Source of the DNA: CAVRIA01 sp963721115 | GTDB lineage: Bacteria > Desulfobacterota > Binatia > HRBIN30 > CADEER01 | Direction of reading: 5' to 3' | Length of the DNA stretch: 64,000 bases | NCBI GenBank assembly: GCA_963721115.1 | Contig: CAVRIA010000006.1 | Coordinates: 620,001-684,000 of the forward strand | In this document: positions 38,950-48,186 of the stretch, piece by piece | Position numbering within the stretch: the first letter of the stretch is position 1 | How the letters are laid out: the number at the start of each line of letters is the position of its first letter | Position numbers and translations under genes: made by a program | Notes under the pieces: generated by a model | The model's database searches: none | What the model saw: only the letters and a program-made list of their open reading frames with translations | What the model was told of the DNA's origin: nothing

Positions 38950-39643
38950 ATGTCGGATTTTCTCACTGCCTACTCGATCCAGAACTGGCTGGAATCCTGT
39001 CCGCAGGGATATCTGGAGAACACGGAGTTCGGACACGCCCCGGGCGAAGGGGAGCCGGCCTTGTTGCTCGAGAACGAGGTGCTGCGAGCCGACGCCATCC
39101 GCACGACGGTGCAGCTCGTCGTTGGTGAGCGCTGCGCACTGGCGGCGTCCTCCGGTTTGATCAACGCCGCGCCCGACGAAGGCAGCAAGCGCTTTCTCGC
39201 GACGCAGACGCTCGACGAGGCGCGGCACGTCGAGATCTTCACCAAGCGCCTCCACGATCTGGGCGTGCGCAAAAGCGAGCTGGAGGGCGTCATCGAGACC
39301 CATGCGAACGGGAACCTGGTCAAATTCGCCGAGATCCTGTTGGAGAAGGTGGACAAGAAAGATTTCGTCGCCGGGGTGGTCGGCCAGAACATCGTGCTCG
39401 AGGGTATGGCATTCAGCGTCTTCGAGATGCTGCAGCGCGGTCAGCCAGGAGCTGAATCCGAAGTTCGCGCACATTCTGACCGGCACCATTGCCGACGAGC
39501 GGCGCCACGTAGGCTTCGGCGAGAACCGTATTGGCTCCCTGATCAAAGACTTCCCGGAGAGGAAGAGTGACATCGAGCGCATGCAAAAGGAGATGTCCTA
39601 CTACATGCTGGCGACGTTCGCCGACGGTTTTCGCAACAACTAG
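38950..39643 (+). CDS. Ferritin-like di-iron protein 1 (R2-type), one apparent +1 frameshift
   Basis: Four-helix-bundle carboxylate di-iron protein. The predicted ligand set is GERCALAASSG (Glu), LDEARHVEIF (ExxH), NIVLEGMAFSVF (Glu) and ADERRHVGFGEN (ExxH), matching R2-like oxidases and oxygenases rather than storage ferritin. The first frame reads to about residue 164. One extra base near 39450 must be skipped to continue QELNPKFAHILTGTI. The protein may run on into the next short frame (to 39824), since that segment resembles the C-terminus of the paralogue downstream. Substrate unknown. Confidence 0.8.
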
Positions 39644-39647
39644 AGCG

Positions 39648-39824
39648 GTGAGTGAGTTCGAACGTATCGTTCCGGAACGAGGGAGCGCGCAGTGGCAGGG
39701 GGTCGACCTGGCGCACCGCACGCCGGAGGAGCTGGAGCAGGTTCTGGCAGACACGGTGCTCAAGGAGTTCAAGATCAGGCTCGAGCGAATCGGCATCGAG
39801 TATCAGACTCCGATCCGTCCCTGA
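39648..39824 (+). CDS. Short frame: C-terminal part of di-iron protein 1, or a separate small partner
   Basis: 58 codons from GTG 39648, 4 nt after the previous stop: SEFERIVPERGSAQWQGVDL..., then a helical EELEQVLADTVLKEFKIRLERIGI. The second half aligns loosely with the last 25 residues of the downstream paralogue (DVERLGRAYLESVERLGF). It may therefore be the real tail of protein 1, split off by a second indel near 39640. No ribosome site is evident. Confidence 0.45.
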   Translation: MSEFERIVPERGSAQWQGVDLAHRTPEELEQVLADTVLKEFKIRLERIGIEYQTPIRP

Positions 39825-39834
39825 GGACGCGGTC

Positions 39835-40623
39835 ATGCCGACCGGTCCGACGGCGCCTCCCGGCGACATTCACGACCTCGATCCGCAGGCGTTCCTGGAG
39901 GAGGTGCACTCCTTCGACTTCTGGTTCGAGGCGGTGCAGGGATACCTGTCCGGCCTGACCCACGGGCATCGGCCGAACACTACCGAAGCCGCGTTGTCGA
40001 AAGCGGAACGCGAGCGGCTGATCTCGGTTCTGTGCAACTACTGCTTGGGCGAGACGGCCGCTTTGGAAGGGGCGAGCGGTCTGATCGTGATCGCCCCGAA
40101 TCGGCTCGCCAAGATTTTCCTCTCCACTCAGGTGGCCGACGAAGGACGCCACCTCGACGTCTTCCTGCACCGCTTGCGTGATCTCGGCGTCGGTGATCCC
40201 GAGGCGGAGGTGCAGCGCCGCGGCAGTCGGAGCCTGTTTCTCTTCAAGCGGCGTTTGCTTGAGCTGGTCGCCGGCAAGGACTGGGAGGCGGCGATTTTCG
40301 CCCAGAACGTCGTCCTAGAGGCGCTCGAGTTCGCCGTCTTCCACGGCCACGCCCAGGATGCGGATCCGGTGACGAAAGAGGTCTTGCAGGGAGTGATCAA
40401 AGACGAGCGCCGCCACATCGGCTTCGGCGAAAACGAGCTCGGGCGGCGCCTCGCGGATGCCCCCCATATCAGGGCCCGCATCGGACAGGTCAAGAAGGAG
40501 CTCGATCACCTGATCCTGGACACTCTCGAGGAGACAGTTCGGCACATCGGACTCCCCCGATCGGACGTGGAACGCCTGGGACGGGCGTACCTGGAGTCGG
40601 TCGAGCGACTGGGGTTCGTGTAA
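39835..40623 (+). CDS. Ferritin-like di-iron protein 2 (R2-type)
   Basis: 262-aa paralogue of the preceding di-iron protein with an intact frame. Ligand motifs in order are LGETAALEGASG, VADEGRHLDVF (ExxH), NVVLEALEFAVF and IKDERRHIGFGENELG (ExxH). About 14 residues around each ExxH are near-identical between the two. GAGGA lies 7 bases before the ATG. The stop overlaps the start of the zinc-ribbon gene (TAATG). Tandem paralogues suggest a heterodimeric oxidase, but the substrate is not evident. Confidence 0.85.
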   Translation: MPTGPTAPPGDIHDLDPQAFLEEVHSFDFWFEAVQGYLSGLTHGHRPNTTEAALSKAERERLISVLCNYCLGETAALEGASGLIVIAPNRLAKIFLSTQVADEGRHLDVFLHRLRDLGVGDPEAEVQRRGSRSLFLFKRRLLELVAGKDWEAAIFAQNVVLEALEFAVFHGHAQDADPVTKEVLQGVIKDERRHIGFGENELGRRLADAPHIRARIGQVKKELDHLILDTLEETVRHIGLPRSDVERLGRAYLESVERLGFV

Positions 40624-40953
40624 TGCTCGACCCCGAGGAAGGCGACGAGGAGAACACGGTCGAGGCACCGCGCCGGCGGTTTATCCTCGACGACACCGGC
40701 TTCGATGAAGTCCCGAAGAGGTACCGGAGGTTCTACCGCAAGTGGGAAGGGCCCCGGAGACCGACTGGCTCCCAACGAGGTGATCTGTCCGGTCTGCAAA
40801 GTGGTGATTCGCTCGACGCGCGAGCTGCGGCCCGGAGACCGCGTCTACTGCATGCCGTGCATGTCGCGTCTCGTCGTGGTGCGCGGCGAGACGGGCGCCC
40901 TGGAGGCGCAGTCTCCTATTGAGACGGCGCCCGCGCTGCTCGGCCCTCAATAG
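40623..40953 (+). CDS. Small zinc-ribbon protein at the end of the di-iron operon (one +1 frameshift)
   Basis: Starts at the ATG that overlaps the stop of di-iron protein 2. The first ~45 residues are acidic, then basic and aromatic (MLDPEEGDEENTVEAPRR..., RYRRFYRKW). After skipping one C near 40755 (GGGCCCCGG tract) it continues APNEVICPVCKVVIRSTRELRPGDRVYCMPCMSRLVVV, a CxxC...CxxC ribbon. About 110 aa joined. It may be a metal donor or electron partner. It converges with the phosphotriesterase gene, overlapping by 7 bp. Confidence 0.65.
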
Positions 40954-41919
40954 CCCCCGCCGTGCTCGAAGATGCGTCGCGGGTTGGCGACGAGCATCTG
41001 GTCGATCTGTGGGTTGCCGATTCCGCGTTCGCGCAGCGCCGGCACCACGTCGTCGGAGATGTGCGTATAGTTCCACCTCGGCATCGCGGCCTCCTTCGTC
41101 TCGACGTCGAACCAGTCGATGAAACAGGAGGCGTCCTGGGAGAGGACCATCTTTTCCGCGTAGCCTTGCCGGCATAGCTCCACGACCGTGGCGACCCGAT
41201 CCTCGAAGGACAGCAGAGCATCGATGCCGAAGCGATCCATGCCGATGTAGGAGCCGTTGTCCATGAGTTCCTTCAGGTAGTCGAGGTCGGTGCTGTCGCC
41301 GGAGTGGCCGATGACGACGCGAGTCAGGTCGACGCCCTCCTCGCGAAACACGCGCTGCTGATCGCGTCCGCGATGCGTATGGGCGTGGGTGTGGGTGGTG
41401 ATCGGCACGCCGGTACGGCGGTGGGCTTGTGCGACGGCGCGCAGGACGCGCTCGACGCCCGGCGTCAGACCCGCCACCTCGGTGGCGCACTTCAGGATTG
41501 CCGCCTTTACCCCGGTCCCCGCGATCCCCGCGGTGATGTCTTTCACGAACATGTCGGCCATGATCTCCGGGCCGTCGAGAAGCGTCCCCGGGCCGCGGAA
41601 GTGGAAGTAGAATGGTACATCGTTGTAAGTGTACACGCCCGTCGCGACGATGATGTTGAGCTCGATCTTCCCGGCGATGCGCTGAATGCGGGGGATGTAG
41701 CGGCCGAGCCCGATGACCGTCGGATCGACGATGCGTACGGATGCCGCGCTTCTCCAGATCGGTCAATTTGGCGATGGCGTCGGCAACCCGCTCTTCCTCG
41801 TCCCACTTCTCCGGGTAGTTCTGCTCGACCTCCGTATTGAGCACGAACACGTGCTCGTGCATCAATGTCGGCCCGAGCTCCGACGTATCGATTGGCCCGC
41901 GAGCGGTCTCCACCTGCAT
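40947..41919 (-). CDS. Phosphotriesterase-family amidohydrolase (one +1 frameshift)
   Basis: Binuclear-metal TIM-barrel hydrolase of the phosphotriesterase-like lactonase group. The HxH metal motif lies near the N-terminus (GPTLMHEHVF). Later come THTHAHTHRG, VVIGHSGDSTDLDYL, and VLSQDASC (final Asp ligand). The frame shifts after IRT near 41733. Skipping one base restores IVDPTVIGLGRYIPRI and joins the remainder (about 323 aa, normal). Family members hydrolyse lactones, organophosphates or acyl esters. It is divergent from the acyltransferase gene. Confidence 0.85.
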
Positions 41920-42076
41920 GGCGTTTCCTCCCTCGACTCCCTTTCTTACTGCATCGAAAAGGAGCGCACCACCGCGCGCGTCGGATGACGCCGATCACCT
42001 GCGATGCTGACCTTCGTCATGGTCGTCGACTGTCGCCGCACGCGATGCAAAAGATCGGCGTGGGTTGGGGACGTGA

Positions 42077-42928
42077 ATGGTACGCGACCGCGACGTTTCC
42101 GGTTTCGACCGGGCCAGTGCAGAGCGCTGGCTCGGCTACGTGCGGTCGGTGCTGTGGCCCTATTTCCGCCCCGAGGTGATCGGGGCGGAACACCTGCCCC
42201 GGGGTCGTGGTCTGATCATCGGCTGTCACTCCGGGGTGCTGCCCTATGATGCAGCTTCCGTGCTGGTCGCGGTCAATGAGGCGACGGGACGTTACGCCCG
42301 CGCCATCGGCGACGACCTGTTCGGGCGCTTCCGTCCTCTCCGAGAGCACCTGCGTCGGCAGGGAGCCGTGGTCGGTCGACCCCGGGTGGTCCAGCAACTG
42401 GTGCGGGCCGGACATCTGGTTCTGGTCTACCCGGGCGGAGCGCGGGATATGGAACGGCCATACCTCACACAGCGCTACCGCGTCCTGCCGCACCGCGGCT
42501 TCGCGCCGGGACGCGGCGGTTACATCAAGATCGCTCTGCGCACCGGCACGCCGATCATACCCTTGGCGTTGATCGGCGCGGAGGAAGCCCACGTCATGCT
42601 CGGCAACCTTGCCCCGCTGGCGCGTCTGCTCCGGCTGCCATTTTTCCCCCTGCTGCTGTTTCCGCTGCCCTTGCCGACCAAGCTCTACATCCGCTTCGGT
42701 GAGCCGTTCGCGCTGCCGGGGAAGCCGTCGGATGCCGAGGATCAGAAACGCGTCGATCGACTGAACCGCATGGTCCGCCAGCGGGTGCAGCGGCTGATCG
42801 ACGACACGCTGCGCAGGCGGCGGGGCGTGATCTTCAGCACGTATCGAAACGGCGCTTCGCCGTACCGAGGCGATAGCTTGGCGCCGAGGGGACATGCCGG
42901 GTCGTCCGTCTCCACGCCGAGGAGGTAG
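42077..42928 (+). CDS. Lysophospholipid acyltransferase-like (PlsC/DGAT2-type) protein
   Basis: Membrane-associated acyltransferase of about 283 aa. It has GCHSGVLPYDA (HxxxxxD-type active site), GRFRPLREHLRRQGAVVG, and the YPGGARDMERP acceptor-binding loop. GTPIIPLALIG and a hydrophobic LLRLPFFPLLLFPLPLPTKLYIRFGEP follow. The YPGG motif and spacing are closer to DGAT2/MGAT-like enzymes than to PlsC. It is likely to acylate glycerolipids. It sits upstream of an LLM oxidoreductase and an alpha/beta hydrolase on the same strand. Confidence 0.82.
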   Translation: MVRDRDVSGFDRASAERWLGYVRSVLWPYFRPEVIGAEHLPRGRGLIIGCHSGVLPYDAASVLVAVNEATGRYARAIGDDLFGRFRPLREHLRRQGAVVGRPRVVQQLVRAGHLVLVYPGGARDMERPYLTQRYRVLPHRGFAPGRGGYIKIALRTGTPIIPLALIGAEEAHVMLGNLAPLARLLRLPFFPLLLFPLPLPTKLYIRFGEPFALPGKPSDAEDQKRVDRLNRMVRQRVQRLIDDTLRRRRGVIFSTYRNGASPYRGDSLAPRGHAGSSVSTPRR

Positions 42929-42932
42929 AGCG

Positions 42933-43871
42933 ATGGCGCGTGGTCGCATCCGATTCGGAGTCCAGACGGGACAGCAATTCGCCTCCTGGCCAGAGATCGT
43001 GCGCATCTGGCAGCGCGCGGAATCTCTCGGCTACGACACGGCTTGGACCTACGATCACTTCGTCGCGGTCATGATGGATCCCTTCGATCCGTGCCTGGAG
43101 GCGTACAGCTGCCTGGCGGCCCTGGCCGTGCAGACGCGGACGATCCGCATCGGGGCGCTGGTGACCGGAAATACGTACCGGCATCCGGCCATTCTCGCGA
43201 AGATGGCGACTACGGTCGACGTCATCAGCAACGGCCGTCTCGAGTTCGGAATCGGTGCCGGCTGGTACCAGCCCGAGCACGAAATGTTTGGCCTCCACTT
43301 CGGCACCGCGCGTGAGCGTTGCGAACGGCTCGATGAGGCGCTCTGCGTGGTGCGAGCCTTGTGGGCGGATCCACAGTCGACCTTTGAGGGACGTCACTAC
43401 CAGATCGACGCCGCCATCGCCGAGCCGAAGCCCGTGCAACGTCCTCATCCGCCCATCACGGTAGCGGGAGCGGGAGAGCGGCGGCTGTTACCAGTGGTGG
43501 CGCGACACGCCGATGCGTGGAGCTCGTTTGGCTCACCCGATGTGTACCGGAGAAAGATCGAGGTGCTGCGGCGCTATTGTGAGGCGGAGGGGAGGGATTG
43601 CGACGCGATCGAAAAGGGCGTCCTGGTGCCGACGGCGATCACCGACGACCTGTCTTCCGCGGCGCCACTGGTCCAGGGGTACGCGATGTACCAGGGGCTG
43701 AGGGAGGAGGAAGCGTGCAGCTGGATGCTGTTGGGTACGGTCGACGACGTCTGCCGGCAGATCGACGCCTTCATCGATGCCGGCGTCGGCCATTTCGTCG
43801 TCACCCTCTCTCCCTACAACTTCGACGTGTTCGAGCGTTTCGCGCTGGAGGTGATGCCGCGCTATCGCTGA
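42933..43871 (+). CDS. LLM-class F420-type flavin/deazaflavin oxidoreductase
   Basis: Luciferase-like TIM barrel of 312 aa. It has RIRFGVQTGQQFASWPEIVRIW, TWTYDHF-type cofactor loop, RIGALVTGNTYRHPAILAKMATTVDVISNGRLEFGIGAGWYQPEHEMFG (the family's central signature) and AGAGERRLLPVVARHADAWS. Most such proteins use coenzyme F420. Substrate unknown. GGAGGTAG lies before the ATG. A second LLM gene lies at 48640. Confidence 0.92.
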   Translation: MARGRIRFGVQTGQQFASWPEIVRIWQRAESLGYDTAWTYDHFVAVMMDPFDPCLEAYSCLAALAVQTRTIRIGALVTGNTYRHPAILAKMATTVDVISNGRLEFGIGAGWYQPEHEMFGLHFGTARERCERLDEALCVVRALWADPQSTFEGRHYQIDAAIAEPKPVQRPHPPITVAGAGERRLLPVVARHADAWSSFGSPDVYRRKIEVLRRYCEAEGRDCDAIEKGVLVPTAITDDLSSAAPLVQGYAMYQGLREEEACSWMLLGTVDDVCRQIDAFIDAGVGHFVVTLSPYNFDVFERFALEVMPRYR

Positions 43872-43950
43872 TGGAAGAACGGTCCGGGCCAAGCGTTTGT
43901 CCGATCCGCGACGCTGTTTCCGGGGCCCACGTCTTGATAGGAGGCCCGCC

Positions 43951-45048
43951 ATGCGGCAGTTGATCGACGCCTGGTTCGAGCGGCAGCGCGACGTACATGC
44001 GAGGATGTACCGGGTTCGGACCCGGGACGGCTGGCGGCTCGCGCTCTACCGCTATCAGCCGCAACGTGGCAGTCATCGAACCCCGGTGTTCCTGTGCCAC
44101 GGAATGTCCTCGAATCGGTGGGACATGGACGGTCCTGGACGGATCTCTCTGGCTCGGTACCTCGTCCGCGCCGGATACGATGCATGGGTGGTGGAGCTCC
44201 GCGGTGCCGGCCGCTCGATGCGCCCCAACTGGTGGAACGGCAAGCGTTACGACTGGACCTTCGAGGACTATGTCAATCACGATGCGCCAGCGGCGTTGAG
44301 CGAGGTCCTACGTGAGACGGGTGCTCACCAGGTCCATTGGGTGGGGCACTCCATGGGCGGCATGATCGCCTATGCGCTCCTGATGGGGCCGGTGAGCCGA
44401 AAGATCGCCAGCGCGGTCACGCTGGGATCGCCCACGATGAGCGCCGTCGGCCATCCGGTCCTGGATTTCGGTCTCCCCTATCGGGGCCTTCTTCGCTACG
44501 TGCCGCGGCGTCTGCCGCTCGGCACTCTGGGACGCCTCGGTGCGCCGCTGGCGCCCGTCCTGGCGACGCTTTTGAGCGACAGCATCGCGGAGCTCGGATG
44601 GGCGCCGGGCAACGCCGACGTGTCTCTTCTTCGTGCCCTGATGCTGACGGCCGTCGATGATCTGCCCGCCTCGCTGCTGCGCGAGTTCGCCCGCTGGTAC
44701 GAGACCAAGGCAATGAGCGACCGGTACTCGATCTTCGACTTCACCGAGCATCTGGAGCGCATCACGGCTCCGGTGCTGGTCATCGCCGGCAACCACGATG
44801 GACTGACGCCGGTGCGAGACCTGCAGTACGTGTACGACCGGATCGCCTCGCGAGACAAGGCTTTCCGCATCATCGGAAAGGAAGACGGCTCCGCTCACGA
44901 CTACAGCCACGCCGACCTGATCCTCGGGTTGCACGCGCCGGACGACGTCTATCCCCTGATTCTCGAATGGCTGGAAACGCATCGCCAGAAACAGCCCCAT
45001 TCCGGTGCGTCGAAGGCGACGTTGCGCGCCGTTCGTTCGAAGGGGTGA
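43951..45048 (+). CDS. Alpha/beta hydrolase
   Basis: Lipase/esterase-type fold of about 365 aa. It has HGMSSNRWDMD (oxyanion region), the nucleophile elbow GHSMGG, NHDGLTPV, and a late HDYSHAD for the catalytic His. The cap region is long. An AGGAGG site supports ATG 43951 over the upstream frame start. It may act on acyl esters produced by the neighbouring acyltransferases; that link is inference. Confidence 0.9.
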   Translation: MRQLIDAWFERQRDVHARMYRVRTRDGWRLALYRYQPQRGSHRTPVFLCHGMSSNRWDMDGPGRISLARYLVRAGYDAWVVELRGAGRSMRPNWWNGKRYDWTFEDYVNHDAPAALSEVLRETGAHQVHWVGHSMGGMIAYALLMGPVSRKIASAVTLGSPTMSAVGHPVLDFGLPYRGLLRYVPRRLPLGTLGRLGAPLAPVLATLLSDSIAELGWAPGNADVSLLRALMLTAVDDLPASLLREFARWYETKAMSDRYSIFDFTEHLERITAPVLVIAGNHDGLTPVRDLQYVYDRIASRDKAFRIIGKEDGSAHDYSHADLILGLHAPDDVYPLILEWLETHRQKQPHSGASKATLRAVRSKG

Positions 45049-45181
45049 GTCGCGCGGCCTGATCTTTGTCATCTCGTTTCAGCACCTTCGGTCAATGCAC
45101 GGAAACCGGGTGTTCCCTAAAGATTCGCGTCGAGCTACCGGCCAGCGCCAGCGCGTGGCAGCCGGCTTCAGGAGGCGGAGC

Positions 45182-45502
45182 ATGTTACCGAGTCTGTGGG
45201 AACCTGACGTGGTTGGGATGCAGCGACACGCGACGGTGAAGAATCGGCTGACCGATTCCCCGGAGAAGCGACTGCTGACCGAGCTGTTGCTCGATGCGCT
45301 CCTCGAGTTCGAGACCAAGGTGGCGCGATGTCGCTCGCTGGATGACGCGCCACTGCGAGAGGTGATTGCGTGGTTCTTCAGCCGCGATCGGGGTTGGCCG
45401 TTCTCGTTTCTCAACGTCTGCGAGCACCTGAATCTGAACCCCGTCTGCGTTCGCGCCCGACTGCTCGCGATAGCGACGGAACGCTTCGCCCGAGCGGCTT
45501 GA
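45182..45502 (+). CDS. WPFSF-motif small hypothetical protein A
   Basis: 107 aa, mostly helical. The conserved core is WFFSRDRGWPFSFLNVCEHLNLNPVCVRARL, shared with the gene at 58080. The NVCEHLNLNPVCVRARL part resembles a helix-turn-helix. An excellent ribosome site (AGGAGGCGGAGC) precedes ATG 45182. The longer upstream frame has none. I recall similar unannotated proteins in deltaproteobacterial genomes. Function unknown. It precedes a Crp/Fnr regulator. Confidence 0.65.
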   Translation: MLPSLWEPDVVGMQRHATVKNRLTDSPEKRLLTELLLDALLEFETKVARCRSLDDAPLREVIAWFFSRDRGWPFSFLNVCEHLNLNPVCVRARLLAIATERFARAA

Positions 45503-45811
45503 GAGGCGTCACCGCGCCCCTTGCTGGACTGCCCTGATTGCTCCGGCAAACCGCGCTACCTGTGGAGTGGCTCGCTCGCCGTGGACCGCTCGCGATCCCG
45601 CCTGGCCTCCGAGCGAGGCCGCAGGGACGACAGGGAAGACGCCGATGCCCGCATGAGCGCGACCGTATCGGCCCGCCGTTCGCCGCGCAAATGTCTCCAT
45701 CGAGCGCGGGCGGCTGGCGTAGGAGCAGGGTTTCGGCGGGCGCGATCCGCCCGGTACACGTGGACAAACCGGATCGCATCGTCTACCCAGGGCACAGGAG
45801 CAGATGGATCG

Positions 45812-46519
45812 GTGAGAAAGATCCAGTGTGAAGCCTGTCCGGTGCGGGGGCGCAGTGTCATCTGCGACCTCCCGCTCGACGTACTGGCGGACTTTCGGGC
45901 CGCCGGAAGCACGGGCGTGTATCGCCCGCGTCAAGTCCTCTTCACGGAGGGATCGCCGACTGCCGGTCTCTACCTCGTGTGTCACGGCGCGGTGAAGCTG
46001 TACCATTCGGACCGCTTCGGACGCGATCACATTCTCGAGGTCGCTGGTCCGGGGGCGGTTCTCGGCGAGCTGCCGTTGGATCGGGACGACGTGCTTTCCG
46101 TTTCCGCAGAAGCCATCACGGAGTCGCAGCTCTGCTTCCTGCCACGCGATCACCTGGTTTCGTTCGTGCAGAAATATCCGCTCACCGGTGTCCGGCTCAT
46201 CGCCGCGCTGAGCCACGAGCTCGCCGCCGCCCGCCGCAAGGTGCGCGACTTGGCTCTCAAGGGTGCCGAGAGTCGTCTTGCCGACCTATTGATGCAGCTG
46301 GCCCGGGCGGATGGAAGCGCAGGCTCGGGGGAGCGACTGAACCTGCGCTACACGCGCCGGGAGCTGGCAGAGATGATCGGAGTTTCGACCGAGACGGCGA
46401 TTCGACTTCTGGGGAAGCTGAAGAGCAAAGGGGCTCTGTCGGTCAACCGCCGTGAGATCGTCATCGATGACGCGGACAAGCTGGCAAAGATCGCACAATA
46501 CGACGAGGCCGACGTCTGA
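45812..46519 (+). CDS. Crp/Fnr-family transcription regulator with N-terminal cysteines
   Basis: Cyclic-nucleotide-fold sensor (about residues 20-140) plus a winged HTH (RRELAEMIGVSTETAIRLLGKLKSKG). The N-terminus has a CxxCx8C arrangement (QCEACPVRGRSVIC) and another Cys in LYLVCHG, the layout of FNR-type [4Fe-4S] oxygen sensors, with a wider third spacing than E. coli FNR (x5). GTG 45812 is the preferred start. The frame is open further upstream but composition there is not protein-like. The gene converges on the WS/DGAT gene with a 15-bp gap. Confidence 0.85.
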   Translation: MRKIQCEACPVRGRSVICDLPLDVLADFRAAGSTGVYRPRQVLFTEGSPTAGLYLVCHGAVKLYHSDRFGRDHILEVAGPGAVLGELPLDRDDVLSVSAEAITESQLCFLPRDHLVSFVQKYPLTGVRLIAALSHELAAARRKVRDLALKGAESRLADLLMQLARADGSAGSGERLNLRYTRRELAEMIGVSTETAIRLLGKLKSKGALSVNRREIVIDDADKLAKIAQYDEADV

Positions 46520-46534
46520 TGCGTAGGCGGAGCT

Positions 46535-48043
46535 TCAGACCGGAGAGCGCCGCGCTGCGAGCTGCGACAGCGTCGTCGGAGCGGCTCTCGTCGGGCGTTT
46601 CGCAATTCGCGAGCGCCGTTTTCCCCCTCTGCGAGTCGGTAAGGCGCGCCGTTCCATCTCCGTCATGGCGGCTTCCAGATATCGTCGCAGACGGTCTGGG
46701 TCGGGCATGACCCCCGGATCGGCATCGATCCCGACGCAGTAGGAGTCTCCGTACGAGAGCAGCGCGATCGACAGCGCGGTTCCCAGCATGACCGGGGCGA
46801 AGGGATGCGCGCCGATGATGGCCGAGCCTGCCAGGTAGCGTCGCATCGTGGGACCCGGCACGTTCGAGCAGATGAGCTGAACACGGCCGGAAGCGTTCTG
46901 CGCGACCAGGCGAAACACCGCGGCGGGGATGACGGACACCGTTTGCATCAGGCTGTGATAGAGGACTCCCTGTCGGTTGCTTTTGGCCGTGCCCGTCTGG
47001 TCTCGAATCTCGCGCAGCCTGACCAGCGCGTCGCGTTCGCCGACCGGCAGGCGGATGTTGAAAGCCCCGACGCGGTTGCCGAGCGTGTGGCTCTCGTGTT
47101 GGCGACGCAGGCTCATCGGGACCATACACTGCACCGCATCGATCGGACGGCCGCAGTGGTTGTAGTAACGCCCGAGTGCGCCCGCTACGGCGGCCAGTAC
47201 CAGGTCGTTGAGGGGCACGCCGAGCGCATTCTTCACCCTCAGGAGGCGCGGAAGGGAGAAGGTCGTCATTGCCAGTCGTCGGCCGATCCCCGAGCTTCGG
47301 GCGGTGAGCGGGTTGGCGGCGGATGGTGCGGCGATGTCCCGCAGGAGACCGCGTATCCGGTTGACGCCTCGCGCGACTTCTTCGATTGCGGGCCCCGGCG
47401 AAGCGATCGCGCGGACTCCGGCGCGAGACACGCCGGCGAGCAGCGTCGCCGCGCTGGCCGCCACTTCGAGGGCGCGTGACGGAAGTCCGGATTTCGGCGC
47501 GACTACCGATTGGGGCGGGCGGGGAATGGCGATGCGATCCCCCCGGCGCGCCTGGGTCATCGCGTCGAACAGTGCGATCGCTCCGACTCCGTCCATCACG
47601 GAGTGGTGCAACTTCAGAAACAGCGCGGCGCCCCCGTTGGCAAGGCCAGTGACGAGATAGGCCTCCCAGAGGGGCCGCAGATGGTCGAGCGGCGTCGCGA
47701 AAACGGAGCTGGCGAAGGTGAGGAGGCTTCGTTCCGTGGCCGGTGGCGGCAGAGCCACGGAGCGCACGTGGTAGTCGAGCTCGAACAGGGGGTCCTCTTC
47801 CCAGCGGGGCAGCCCCAAGGGGAGAGCCGACTCGACGACGCGCTGTCGGAGACGGTGCACCTGGCTCACCAGGCGCACCATTGAGCGCCGAAAGGGTTTC
47901 GGTCGGGGAGGCCGGTCGAGAAGGAACAGCCCCGCGACCAGCGGCCTCACCTCGGGAGAGGCCGCCTCGGCGTACCAGAAGAATGCATCGGCGGGTAGCA
48001 TCTGCGAGGCGAGCTGAAACGGGTTCCGCGCTCTAGCAGCCAT
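46535..48043 (-). CDS. Wax ester synthase/diacylglycerol acyltransferase (WS/DGAT)
   Basis: Condensing-domain acyltransferase that esterifies fatty alcohols or diacylglycerol with acyl-CoA to make storage wax or triacylglycerol. The active motif HHSVMDGVGAI (HHxxxDG), PLNDLVLAAVAGALG and the late SNVPGPTMRRYLAG segment are all present. 502 aa is typical. The C-terminal ~35 residues are Arg-rich and not part of the domain. It is divergent from a Cys-motif membrane protein across a short operator-like region. Confidence 0.93.
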   Translation of the reverse strand: MAARARNPFQLASQMLPADAFFWYAEAASPEVRPLVAGLFLLDRPPRPKPFRRSMVRLVSQVHRLRQRVVESALPLGLPRWEEDPLFELDYHVRSVALPPPATERSLLTFASSVFATPLDHLRPLWEAYLVTGLANGGAALFLKLHHSVMDGVGAIALFDAMTQARRGDRIAIPRPPQSVVAPKSGLPSRALEVAASAATLLAGVSRAGVRAIASPGPAIEEVARGVNRIRGLLRDIAAPSAANPLTARSSGIGRRLAMTTFSLPRLLRVKNALGVPLNDLVLAAVAGALGRYYNHCGRPIDAVQCMVPMSLRRQHESHTLGNRVGAFNIRLPVGERDALVRLREIRDQTGTAKSNRQGVLYHSLMQTVSVIPAAVFRLVAQNASGRVQLICSNVPGPTMRRYLAGSAIIGAHPFAPVMLGTALSIALLSYGDSYCVGIDADPGVMPDPDRLRRYLEAAMTEMERRALPTRRGGKRRSRIAKRPTRAAPTTLSQLAARRSPV

Positions 48044-48112
48044 GATCCCCCCTCCTTGGTGATACGCCTCGTCGCCTAACGCGGATTCCCCCTGGCAGCG
48101 CTGCGAGATGTC

Positions 48113-48138
48113 AGGTCATAGTATGATTTAGGTCATAC
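48113..48138. promoter_or_regulatory. Operator-like overlapping palindromes between WS/DGAT and the 48187 gene
   Basis: AGGTCATA occurs twice (48113, 48130). Within the block TCATA-G-TATGA and GTATGA-N6-TCATAC are perfect inverted repeats. The element lies in the 143-bp divergent gap between two start codons, a natural place for a regulator to control both genes. It does not match the FNR or CRP consensus. Confidence 0.45.
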
Positions 48139-48186
48139 ACCGAGAAATCCGACTCGCTTAGCCTGCCGAGGCAAAGGAGGGCGGAG

